A DNA stretch of 64,000 nucleotides from Mycobacterium numidiamassiliense. GTDB taxonomy: Bacteria; Actinomycetota; Actinomycetes; Mycobacteriales; Mycobacteriaceae. Positions 1-6,868 of the stretch are shown one piece after another. The notes below the pieces were generated by a model. It had not been told where the DNA came from and ran no database searches. It saw nothing but the letters and a program-made list of their open reading frames with translations. The position numbers were made by a program, and so were the translations under genes. Position 1 is the stretch's first letter. The number at the start of each line of letters is the position of its first letter. The stretch is from NCBI RefSeq assembly GCF_900157365.1, contig NZ_FUEZ01000004.1, positions 2,963,066 to 3,027,065 of the forward strand, written 5' to 3'.

Positions 1-873
1 GTGTCGTCAGTGACGCTGGCGTGTGCCCGCATGGGCTGGAACGTGCACGACACCGAGGTGATCAGTCTGGTCACGGCGCAGCCGCACACCGCGGTGCGCC
101 GCGGCGGTCAGGCGATCGTGCTGTCGCAAGGCCGATCCACACCGAAAACGCTTGCGGCACTGCTCAACACGCATGGCCGTGGCGAATCCGAAATCAGCGT
201 GCTTGAACAACTTGGCGGCCCAGCCGAAAAAAGGCGCGACGGCACCGCGGGCGAGTGGGCCCGTCAAGCACCCGAGGACATCGACGATCTCAACGTGATC
301 GCCGTCCGTTACCTGCCCGACGAGCGCCTGTCGCCGTTGCCTGACGATGCGTTCGCCCACGACGGCATGATCACCAAACACGGAATCCGGGCGCTGACCC
401 TTGCGGCGCTGCAGCCGCGGCCGGGGGAGCGGCTGTGGGACGTCGGCGCGGGCTCGGGCAGCATCGCGATCGAATGGTGCCTGCAGTGGCCCGGCTGCGC
501 CGCCGTGGCGTTCGAACACGACGAGCAGCGCCGCCACAACATCGGCATCAACGCCGCGGCCTCGGGCGTGGCTATCGACATACGTGACAAAGCCCCCGAC
601 GCATTCGACGGTGCGGCGGCCCCATCCGCCATCTTCATCGGCGGCGGCCTCACGCAGCCCGGTCTCCTGGACGCCTGCCTGGACAGGCTGCCCGCCGGTG
701 GACGTCTGGTTGCCAACGCCGTCACCATCGAATCGGAAAGCTTGCTAGCCCAGTCATATTCGCGACTTGGCGGGCAGCTGCGACGCTTCCAGCACTATCA
801 GGGGGAACCGCTGGGCGGATTCACCGGTTGGCGACCCCGGCACCCGGTCACCCAATGGGCGGTGACGAGGTGA
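1..873 (+). CDS. cobL: CobL, precorrin-6Y C5,15-methyltransferase (decarboxylating), 5' truncated
   Basis: Partial gene: the window starts inside it, so the GTG at position 1 is probably an internal valine codon. The visible 290 residues hold the end of the CbiE-type methyltransferase domain (to about residue 102) and the whole CbiT-type domain, with the SAM-binding motif LWDVGAGSGSIAIEW at 145-159. CobL methylates C5 and C15 of precorrin-6Y and decarboxylates the C12 acetate to give precorrin-8 in the aerobic cobalamin pathway. The sequence closely resembles M. tuberculosis CobL as I recall it, where about 100 more N-terminal residues precede this point. Its stop overlaps the cobM start (GTGA), so cobL-cobM-cobK look like one translationally coupled operon. 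Confidence 0.95.
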   Translation: MSSVTLACARMGWNVHDTEVISLVTAQPHTAVRRGGQAIVLSQGRSTPKTLAALLNTHGRGESEISVLEQLGGPAEKRRDGTAGEWARQAPEDIDDLNVIAVRYLPDERLSPLPDDAFAHDGMITKHGIRALTLAALQPRPGERLWDVGAGSGSIAIEWCLQWPGCAAVAFEHDEQRRHNIGINAAASGVAIDIRDKAPDAFDGAAAPSAIFIGGGLTQPGLLDACLDRLPAGGRLVANAVTIESESLLAQSYSRLGGQLRRFQHYQGEPLGGFTGWRPRHPVTQWAVTR

Positions 874-1625
874 CGGTCTATTTCATCGGTGCGGGCCCCG
901 GTGCCGCCGACCTGATCACCGTCCGCGGTCAGCGCCTGCTGCAGCGCTGCACGGTGTGCCTGTTCGCCGGTTCGATCATGCCCGACGACCTGCTGGCCCT
1001 CTGCCCGCCCGACGCGAAAATCGTTGACACCGGACCGTTAACACTCGAGCAGATCGTCGCCGAACTCGCCGACGCCGACGCCGCCGGCCACGACGTGGCG
1101 CGGCTGCATTCCGGGGATCCGTCGCTGTACAGCGCGCTCGCGGAGCAATGCCGCCGGCTCGACGCGCTAGGCATCACCTACGAAATCGTCCCGGGCGTAA
1201 CGGCTTTCGCCGCCGCCGCCGCGGCGCTCAACCGCGAACTCACCGTTCCAGGGGTGGCGCAGACGGTCACGCTGACCCGCGTGTCGACCCTGTCAACGCC
1301 CATGCCGCCCGGCGAAGACCTGGCAACCCTCGCCCAATTCGGCGGCACCCTGGTGCTGTACCTGGCTGCGGCCCAGATCGACACCATCGTTCCCGAACTG
1401 CTCGCCAACGGCTACACGCCCGAAACCCCAGCCGCGGCAGTGGCTTTCGCGAGCTGGCCGCAGCAGACTGTGCTGCGCGGCACCCTGGCCGACCTTGCGG
1501 CCCAGATGCACGAAGCCAACATCACCAAAACCGCGGTCATCATCGTCGGACAGGTGTTGGCCGCCGAGGGATTCACCGACAGCTACCTCTACTCGACGGC
1601 ACGCCGTGCCAAAGGCGCGCACTGA
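870..1625 (+). CDS. cobM: CobM, precorrin-4 C11-methyltransferase
   Basis: 251 residues, the usual length of CobM. It is a SAM-dependent uroporphyrin-III methyltransferase-type fold with the N-terminal glycine motif GAGPGAADL (residues 7-15) and HSGDPSLYSA further on, both typical of corrin-ring methylases. It methylates C11 of precorrin-4 to give precorrin-5 in the cytoplasm. I chose the GTG at 870 because translation then begins MTVYFIGAGPG like M. tuberculosis CobM and overlaps the cobL stop by 4 bp; an ATG at 855 is possible but would add five residues. The stop shares one base with the cobK start. Confidence 0.95.
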   Translation: MTVYFIGAGPGAADLITVRGQRLLQRCTVCLFAGSIMPDDLLALCPPDAKIVDTGPLTLEQIVAELADADAAGHDVARLHSGDPSLYSALAEQCRRLDALGITYEIVPGVTAFAAAAAALNRELTVPGVAQTVTLTRVSTLSTPMPPGEDLATLAQFGGTLVLYLAAAQIDTIVPELLANGYTPETPAAAVAFASWPQQTVLRGTLADLAAQMHEANITKTAVIIVGQVLAAEGFTDSYLYSTARRAKGAH

Positions 1626-2350
1626 TGCGCGTGCTGCTGCTCGGCGGGACCGGCGAAGCCCGGGCGCTGGCGAAAGCCCTGCATCGCCACGTCGACATCG
1701 TCAGCTCGCTGGCCGGCCGGGTGCCCGATCCCGCCCTACCGGTCGGGCCGGTGCGCATCGGCGGTTTCGGTGGCGTCGACGGGTTAAAGCGCTGGCTGCG
1801 CGACGAAGGCATCGACGCCGTCGTGGACGCCACCCATCCGTTCGCGGCCACCATGACCGCGCACGCCGCCGAAGCGTGCGACGCATTGCGCGTACCGCAC
1901 CTGGTGCTGGCTCGTCCGGCGTGGGACCCCGGTGCTGCCATTGTCGTAAAATCAGACGCTAAAGCGGCGGAAGCGATTGCAGAACAAGGCTATTCAAGAA
2001 TTTTTCTCACGACTGGCCGCACCGGGGTCGGCGCGTTCACAGGCAGCGACGCGTGGTTTCTGATCCGCGCGGTCACGGAACCGGACAGCGCCTCACTGCC
2101 GCGCTCGCATCAGCTGCTGTTGTCCCGCGGCCCGTACTACTACGACGACGAATTCGCGCTGTTGCAGACGCATCGCATCGACGCACTTGTCACCAAAAAC
2201 AGCGGCGGCAATATGACCCGGGCGAAGCTTGATGCGGCTGTCGCACTTGATGTTCCGGTGGTGATGGTGGCGCGCCCGCCGGCGCCACACGGCGTGAAGA
2301 CCGTGGGCAGCGTCAATCAAGCCGCCGACTGGGTCGCCGGGCTGGGCTAA
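1625..2350 (+). CDS. cobK: CobK, precorrin-6A reductase
   Basis: 241 residues; begins MRVLLLGGTGEARALA, the nucleotide-binding start of CobK/CbiJ reductases, and contains DATHPFAATMTAHAAEAC and TKNSGGNMTRAKLDAA, conserved blocks of the family. It reduces precorrin-6A to precorrin-6B with NADPH. The ATG overlaps the cobM stop by one base, so it is translationally coupled as the third gene of cobLMK. The gene ends tail-to-tail with sigC: the TAA at 2348-2350 overlaps the TAG of sigC on the other strand (2347-2349), leaving no space for a terminator between the convergent genes. Confidence 0.95.
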   Translation: MRVLLLGGTGEARALAKALHRHVDIVSSLAGRVPDPALPVGPVRIGGFGGVDGLKRWLRDEGIDAVVDATHPFAATMTAHAAEACDALRVPHLVLARPAWDPGAAIVVKSDAKAAEAIAEQGYSRIFLTTGRTGVGAFTGSDAWFLIRAVTEPDSASLPRSHQLLLSRGPYYYDDEFALLQTHRIDALVTKNSGGNMTRAKLDAAVALDVPVVMVARPPAPHGVKTVGSVNQAADWVAGLG

Positions 2351-2901
2351 CCGGTGAGGTCGTCGCGTTCGGCGTCGGCCAGCAGCGCATCGCGCGCGCG
2401 GGCCACCCGGGATCGGATGGTGCCGACGGGGCAACCGCATACCGCTGCGGCGTCGGCGTAGGGCAGGCCGAGCAGTTGGGTGAGCAGCAGGGCTTCGCGC
2501 TGTTCGGTGGTGAGGTTGGCGATCATGGTGGTCACCTCGACCAGGTCTTCGAATCCGCGGGCGTGCCGGTCGCTGGTGCGCACGTGCTCGGGGTTGGCGC
2601 CCGGTGCCGTACGTGGCCGGGACTGGATGTGTCGCACGTGGTCGGCGACGACGCGACGCGCGATGGCCAGCAGCCAGGTCCGGGCCGACGAGCGGCCCGA
2701 AAATCGTTGAATCGCACCGATTGCCCGCAAAAACGTCTCTTGCGTCAGGTCGTCGGCGCTGCCCGCGTCCGACAGGTAGGTGACGAATCGCCACACGTCT
2801 TGCTGGGTGGCTTTGATGAACGCCTCGAGCGCTCGCTGATTGCCACGCGCGGCTGCCAAGGCGAGTTCGGTCACGGCCTCGTCGTCGCTTGACGCGGTCA
2901 T
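2347..2901 (-). CDS. sigC: ECF sigma factor SigC
   Basis: 184 residues when read from the ATG at 2901. It is nearly collinear with M. tuberculosis SigC (185 residues, recalled): it starts MTASSDDEAVTELAL, has the region 2 motif DDLTQETFLRAIGAI and ends with region 4 YADAAAVCGCPVGTIRSRVA. The ATG is preceded by a good Shine-Dalgarno, AAGGTGG with 6-nt spacing (2908-2914), which supports independent initiation. The reading frame is open upstream for another 276 codons without a stop (see the next entry), so a longer fusion product is also possible. In M. tuberculosis SigC is a virulence-related sigma factor with no assigned anti-sigma partner. Confidence 0.93.
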   Translation of the reverse strand: MTASSDDEAVTELALAAARGNQRALEAFIKATQQDVWRFVTYLSDAGSADDLTQETFLRAIGAIQRFSGRSSARTWLLAIARRVVADHVRHIQSRPRTAPGANPEHVRTSDRHARGFEDLVEVTTMIANLTTEQREALLLTQLLGLPYADAAAVCGCPVGTIRSRVARARDALLADAERDDLTG

Positions 2902-3729
2902 GGCAAACCACCTTAATTGCGCGGGTCCGCTGAGTCTACGACCGTCCGTCGTAGTGCCCGCGGCCGGGGCGGGCAAATGCAACACGCGGTTGATCGGCCA
3001 CAGGTGGCCGCGTCGTCGTTCGGCCGAGGATCCGGCGGGCCGGGCGGGGATTTCGGTGTCGAAGTCGAAGTCCCGTGGCCGGTCGGCCCCCGCCCGCTCG
3101 CGGGCCACCAACACCGCGAACACCAGGCCCAGCAGTATCGGAACGTGGCTGGCGACGCGCGTCGCGGTCACCTCTCCCTTGAGGGCATCGGCGGCCACGT
3201 ACGCCACGAGCGCCAACGAATACGCGCCGGCAATCGCCGCGACACCGATTGCGGTGACGGGCCAGATGCCGGCGGCGATCATCGCCGTCCCCAGCGCCAG
3301 CAACCACGCGGTGGACTCGTGCATCAGGTGCTCACCCGACATCGCCCCGTGCATGTGGTGGGCCGACACCATGCCGAAGCTGATGCCGCTGATCTGTGCG
3401 GCCGCGATCGCGACCTGGAACAGGCCCACCGCAATGAGGCCCCACCGCCGGTAGTGCGACCGCAGCGCGCGCATCCAGCGCTGCTGCGTCGTCGAGTCCT
3501 CGTGGAGGCTGGCCAGGATCTTGTTGACCAGATCCGGCCCCTCTCCGGGCGGAATAGAGGCGAGGCGCCGCGTCTGTACCGCCGCGCTGATCAGCCAGGT
3601 GCGGCAGCCGCGGCAGGTGTCCAGGTGCGCATCGACCTGTTGTGGGAGCACGTCGGGACGCTCGCCGTCCAGTCGCGCTGACAGCGCCTCACGTGCAACC
3701 TCACACCGCATCCTTGCATCGTCGCGCAT
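2347..3729 (-). CDS. Zinc-finger anti-sigma-like membrane segment reading in frame into SigC (possible 460-aa fusion)
   Basis: The open frame encodes 276 residues before the SigC ATG. Residues 1-50 look like a zinc-binding anti-sigma domain: H35, C39 and C42 form HxxxCxxC in HLDTCRGCRTWL. After it come several hydrophobic stretches, around 97-118, 142-185 and 195-208, then an Arg/Pro-rich linker. No stop separates it from sigC. The last codons before the SigC ATG include AGA, TTA and AGG, rare in mycobacteria, so this stretch may be a stop-less intergenic spacer rather than designed protein. Either a membrane anti-sigma is fused to its sigma factor, or the anti-sigma has lost its stop and SigC is made by internal initiation. 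An in-frame ATG at 3711 is an alternative start. Confidence 0.65.
   Translation of the reverse strand: MRDDARMRCEVAREALSARLDGERPDVLPQQVDAHLDTCRGCRTWLISAAVQTRRLASIPPGEGPDLVNKILASLHEDSTTQQRWMRALRSHYRRWGLIAVGLFQVAIAAAQISGISFGMVSAHHMHGAMSGEHLMHESTAWLLALGTAMIAAGIWPVTAIGVAAIAGAYSLALVAYVAADALKGEVTATRVASHVPILLGLVFAVLVARERAGADRPRDFDFDTEIPARPAGSSAERRRGHLWPINRVLHLPAPAAGTTTDGRRLSGPAQLRWFAMTASSDDEAVTELALAAARGNQRALEAFIKATQQDVWRFVTYLSDAGSADDLTQETFLRAIGAIQRFSGRSSARTWLLAIARRVVADHVRHIQSRPRTAPGANPEHVRTSDRHARGFEDLVEVTTMIANLTTEQREALLLTQLLGLPYADAAAVCGCPVGTIRSRVARARDALLADAERDDLTG
2908..2914 (-). promoter_or_regulatory. Shine-Dalgarno deciding the internal SigC start
   Basis: On the minus strand AAGGTGG lies 6 nt before the ATG at 2901. 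It sits inside the continuous open frame, in codons read as TTA AGG TGG, which argues that the stretch evolved as a ribosome-binding site rather than as coding sequence. Confidence 0.7.
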
Positions 3730-3864
3730 GCCCGCGCTGCGCGCAAAGACGCGATGCGGTGGCGAGTGGAACTAATCCGCGCCAGCAAACGACCACTGGA
3801 GACAAGTCCCTCAGCCCGCAGCCATCGAAGGGGTGCTCGTGCTCGTTTCCCAAGGTCACCGACG

Positions 3865-5457
3865 ATGACCACTCCGATTTGGATGGCCTTTCCGCCGGAA
3901 GTGCACTCGACATTGCTGAGCAGCGGCCCCGGTCCGGGTCCGTTGCTGGCGGCCGCGGGAACCTGGTCGTCGCTGAGCGCCGAATATATCGACGCGGCAG
4001 ACGAACTCACCGCGCGGCTGGGCGCGGTGCAGGCGGGCGCGTGGCAGGGCCCCAGCGCCGAGCAGTATGTCGCAGCGCATGCTCCGTATCTGAGCTGGCT
4101 GCTCGACAGCGCCGCGAAGAGTCAGACCGCGGCCGCGGTGCACGAAACGGCGGCCGGCGCCTACGCCGTCGCGCTGGCCGCCATGCCCACCCTGGGCGAA
4201 CTCGCGGCAAATCATGTCGTGCACGGCGCCCTTGTCGCGACGAACTTTTTTGGCGTCAACACCATCCCCATCGCCGTGAACGAGGCCGACTACGCACGCA
4301 TGTGGGTGCAGGCCGCCGCGACGATGACCAGTTATCAGGCCGTCAGTGAATCTGCGTTGGCGGCGGTGCCGGAGACCGCGCCCGCACCGCGGATCCTCGC
4401 GGCGGCCACCACGGCGTCAGACACCACCACCGCCGCCGCGGACGCTCAAACGACGCCCACCTATCCGTCCTGGATGGATCAACTCGCCAAATGGCTGCAG
4501 CAGTACACGAGTAGCTTCGCGTGGCCGGTCTCGAAGGACCTCAACCCCGGTGGCTGGCCCTTTCCGCCGTTGCCGTTCGTCAACGCGATCACAAATTTTT
4601 TCCAGGCATTTGGCTTCTCGCCGACGCTCGCGACCGCGATCGGCTGGGCCACGTTCCACACCTTCATGATCTTCTATCCGTTCATCCAGACGGCCATTCA
4701 GCTCGCCGTCGTCGCGGTGATTCCGGCGATGGTCGTGGTGGCCGCCGCTGGTGCCGGCGCGGCGGCGGGGACGGCCGCGATTGCTATCGGAACTGCCGTG
4801 CCGCTGTCGACCCAGCCGCCACTGCCCGCGGCGGCCGCTCCGATGCCGACCGCGCCGGCTCCGGCGGTGTCGGCCAGCGTTCCGGCAAGCGCGAGCAGCG
4901 GGGCACCCGCAACCAGCCCCGCACTGGCGAATGCTGCCCCCTCCAGCGGTGCCGGACCGGTCGGTGGGGGCCCCGGCGTCGGCTTCGGTCCGACCAGTTC
5001 GACCGGGATCGGTCTGTCCGATGCGTTGTACGCCGTCGGTCTGTCGGGCTTGTCGGCACGCAGCAGCGCGAGCAGTCGTGCCCGTCGCGAATCCGAGGAA
5101 CCCTCGCCGGATGACGCGGACGCCCCGGCCGCGGCGGCGGCCGCATCGGCCAAAAAGCGGGCACGCGCCCGGCGGAGCCGGGCAGCGACAGTCACGGATC
5201 GCGCATACCGCTACGAATTCATGGACGTGGAGGACGATCTCGCGGCCGACCCCGGGCCGCACGACCAGCCCGGGGGAGCGGTCGCAGAATCCGGCCAGGC
5301 GGCCGGACTACTCGGATTTGCCGGGGCGGCAGCCAAATTCGAGACGGCCCCGGCGGCGGGCCTGACGACGTTGGCCGGAGACGGTGTACATGACGGTCCG
5401 GCAGTGCCGATGCTGCCGAGCAGCTGGGGTCACGGTTCGCTGAAAGACTCTGACTAA
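3865..5457 (+). CDS. PPE family protein, PPE-PPW type, PPE2-like
   Basis: 530 residues. The N-terminal PPE domain begins MTTPIWMAFPPEVHSTLL, with Pro-Pro-Glu at residues 10-12 and the WxG turn GAWQG at 58-62; this start resembles M. tuberculosis PPE2 (Rv0256c). The frame is open upstream to 3754, but the PPE signature fixes the start at 3865. A hydrophobic Ala-rich middle follows, then a basic cluster AKKRARARRSR near residues 428-438, an RYEFMD motif, and a C-terminal GFAG...VPMLPSSW pair typical of the PPW subfamily. PPE proteins are exported by type VII secretion, usually with PE partners; no PE gene or ESX locus is in the window. In M. tuberculosis blaC lies at this position between sigC and the Rv2067c gene. 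Confidence 0.9.
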   Translation: MTTPIWMAFPPEVHSTLLSSGPGPGPLLAAAGTWSSLSAEYIDAADELTARLGAVQAGAWQGPSAEQYVAAHAPYLSWLLDSAAKSQTAAAVHETAAGAYAVALAAMPTLGELAANHVVHGALVATNFFGVNTIPIAVNEADYARMWVQAAATMTSYQAVSESALAAVPETAPAPRILAAATTASDTTTAAADAQTTPTYPSWMDQLAKWLQQYTSSFAWPVSKDLNPGGWPFPPLPFVNAITNFFQAFGFSPTLATAIGWATFHTFMIFYPFIQTAIQLAVVAVIPAMVVVAAAGAGAAAGTAAIAIGTAVPLSTQPPLPAAAAPMPTAPAPAVSASVPASASSGAPATSPALANAAPSSGAGPVGGGPGVGFGPTSSTGIGLSDALYAVGLSGLSARSSASSRARRESEEPSPDDADAPAAAAAASAKKRARARRSRAATVTDRAYRYEFMDVEDDLAADPGPHDQPGGAVAESGQAAGLLGFAGAAAKFETAPAAGLTTLAGDGVHDGPAVPMLPSSWGHGSLKDSD

Positions 5458-5474
5458 CAAGCATTTTCGAGAAG

Positions 5475-5511
5475 GGTAGGCGCCTCCCGCGGTCCGCGAG
5501 TGGTAGGCGCC
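5475..5511. repeat. 10-bp direct repeat capable of forming a hairpin, downstream of the PPE gene
   Basis: GGTAGGCGCC occurs at 5475-5484 and 5502-5511. Because GGCGCC is self-complementary, the two copies can also pair, with further CG-rich pairing between. It lies just after the PPE stop (5457) and may act as a terminator hairpin without a U-tract. The rest of 5458-5652 shows no gene. Confidence 0.4.
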
Positions 5512-5652
5512 GGCGTTTCGGCTCTCCGGGGTGCAGGCAGTCGCCATCGGCCGTATCATCTTGGGACTAACAATTTGCCAGCTCGGGGGCGGTCGTCGGA
5601 TCGCTTTATCAGCAAACCGCGACTCATTCACGGCAAAGGAGCCATCGCTGAA

Positions 5653-6861
5653 GTGAAGGACGATTCCAAATCCGGCAGAAAGCCCCATCGCGACCAGCAG
5701 TGGGCCTATCCACCGCCGATCGAGAACCTCGAAACGTGGACTGTCATGAACTGGGATTGGTTCGACCCGGCGCACTCCCACCGCATTTTGTGGCCCAACG
5801 AACACTACAAACCCGACCTCGACATCCTTGTCGCGGGCTGCGGCACCAACCAAGCGGCGATCTATGCGTTCACGAATCCCAAGGCCAACGTCGTCGCGAT
5901 AGACGTCAACCAGGCCGCGCTCGACCATGAGCAATATCTCAAAGACAAATACAGCCTGGACAATTTGGAACTGCGGCTACTGCCCATTGGCGAGCTGTCC
6001 ACGCTGAACCGCGATTTCGACCTCGTGGTCGCGACCGGGGTGTTGGATCACGTCCGCGACCCGCAGGCGGGCCTGCACGCCCTCGCGAGTTGTCTGCGCA
6101 AAGACGGCGTCATCGCCGGCATGGTCAATGCGAAATACGGCCGGGTAGGCGTCGAGCTTCTCGAATCGGTCTTCCGCGACATGGGATTGCGTCAGGACAA
6201 GGCGTCGATCAAGTTGGTCAAAGAGGTCATCTCGGTGCTGCCTAAGGGCCACCCGTTGCGCGACTACGTGAAACTGGTGGACGACTTGAAGTCCGACGAA
6301 GCTCTCGTCGAGGCGTTTCTGCATACCCCGCAGCGCAGTTTTACCGTGGACGACTGTATTGAGCTCGTGACATCCGCTGAGCTGACTTTCCAGGGATGGT
6401 TTCACAAAATGCCGTATTACCCGCACGACTTGTTCGCGCCGAACAGCAAATTCCATCTCTTCATCGATGCGATGCCGGAGAGCAAGGTCTGGTCCGTGAT
6501 GGAACGCATCCAGACGATGAATACCTCCCATTTTTTCATGGCCTGCCGTCGGGACCGGCCGAAAAAGCACTACAAGGTTGACTTTTCGAAGGTCGCCTCC
6601 CTCGACTACGTGCCGCTGCTGCGCACCCGCTGCGGCGTCACCGACACCGAGATGTTCGGGCCGGGATGGCGGTTGCCCCTCAGCCCCGCCGAGTTGGCCT
6701 TTGCCCGGCAGATCGACGGCAGTCGCACCATCCGCGAGATAGCCGAGTCGGTGGCCGCGGGTGACGACCATCCCGAGAACAGCGCCGGTGAACTCGGGAA
6801 ATTCGGCCGCAAGCTCTTTCAGTCGCTGTGGCGTCTGGACCTGGTCGCCGTCGCCTTGTAG
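5653..6861 (+). CDS. SAM-dependent methyltransferase, Rv2067c-like
   Basis: 402 residues from the GTG at 5653, which has an AAAGGAG ribosome-binding site about 11 nt upstream; the frame is open back to 5500 but that part is not conserved. The class I SAM motif is LDILVAGCGTNQAAIYAF, followed by VVAIDVNQAAL and DLVVATGVLDHVRDP. The C-terminal 70 residues (SPAELAFARQIDGSRTIREI) resemble a small winged-helix module. It is collinear with M. tuberculosis Rv2067c (407 residues, recalled), reported to be secreted and to methylate host histone H3 at K79. The Rv2067c HHL segment reads DHV here. Whether the host activity is shared cannot be told from sequence. Confidence 0.9.
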   Translation: MKDDSKSGRKPHRDQQWAYPPPIENLETWTVMNWDWFDPAHSHRILWPNEHYKPDLDILVAGCGTNQAAIYAFTNPKANVVAIDVNQAALDHEQYLKDKYSLDNLELRLLPIGELSTLNRDFDLVVATGVLDHVRDPQAGLHALASCLRKDGVIAGMVNAKYGRVGVELLESVFRDMGLRQDKASIKLVKEVISVLPKGHPLRDYVKLVDDLKSDEALVEAFLHTPQRSFTVDDCIELVTSAELTFQGWFHKMPYYPHDLFAPNSKFHLFIDAMPESKVWSVMERIQTMNTSHFFMACRRDRPKKHYKVDFSKVASLDYVPLLRTRCGVTDTEMFGPGWRLPLSPAELAFARQIDGSRTIREIAESVAAGDDHPENSAGELGKFGRKLFQSLWRLDLVAVAL

Positions 6862-6868
6862 GCGGGAA

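Noticed and set aside
5570..5582. TTGGGACTAA before the methyltransferase gene as a DosR site
   Set aside because: Only a half-site; the second half (AGTCCC) is missing.
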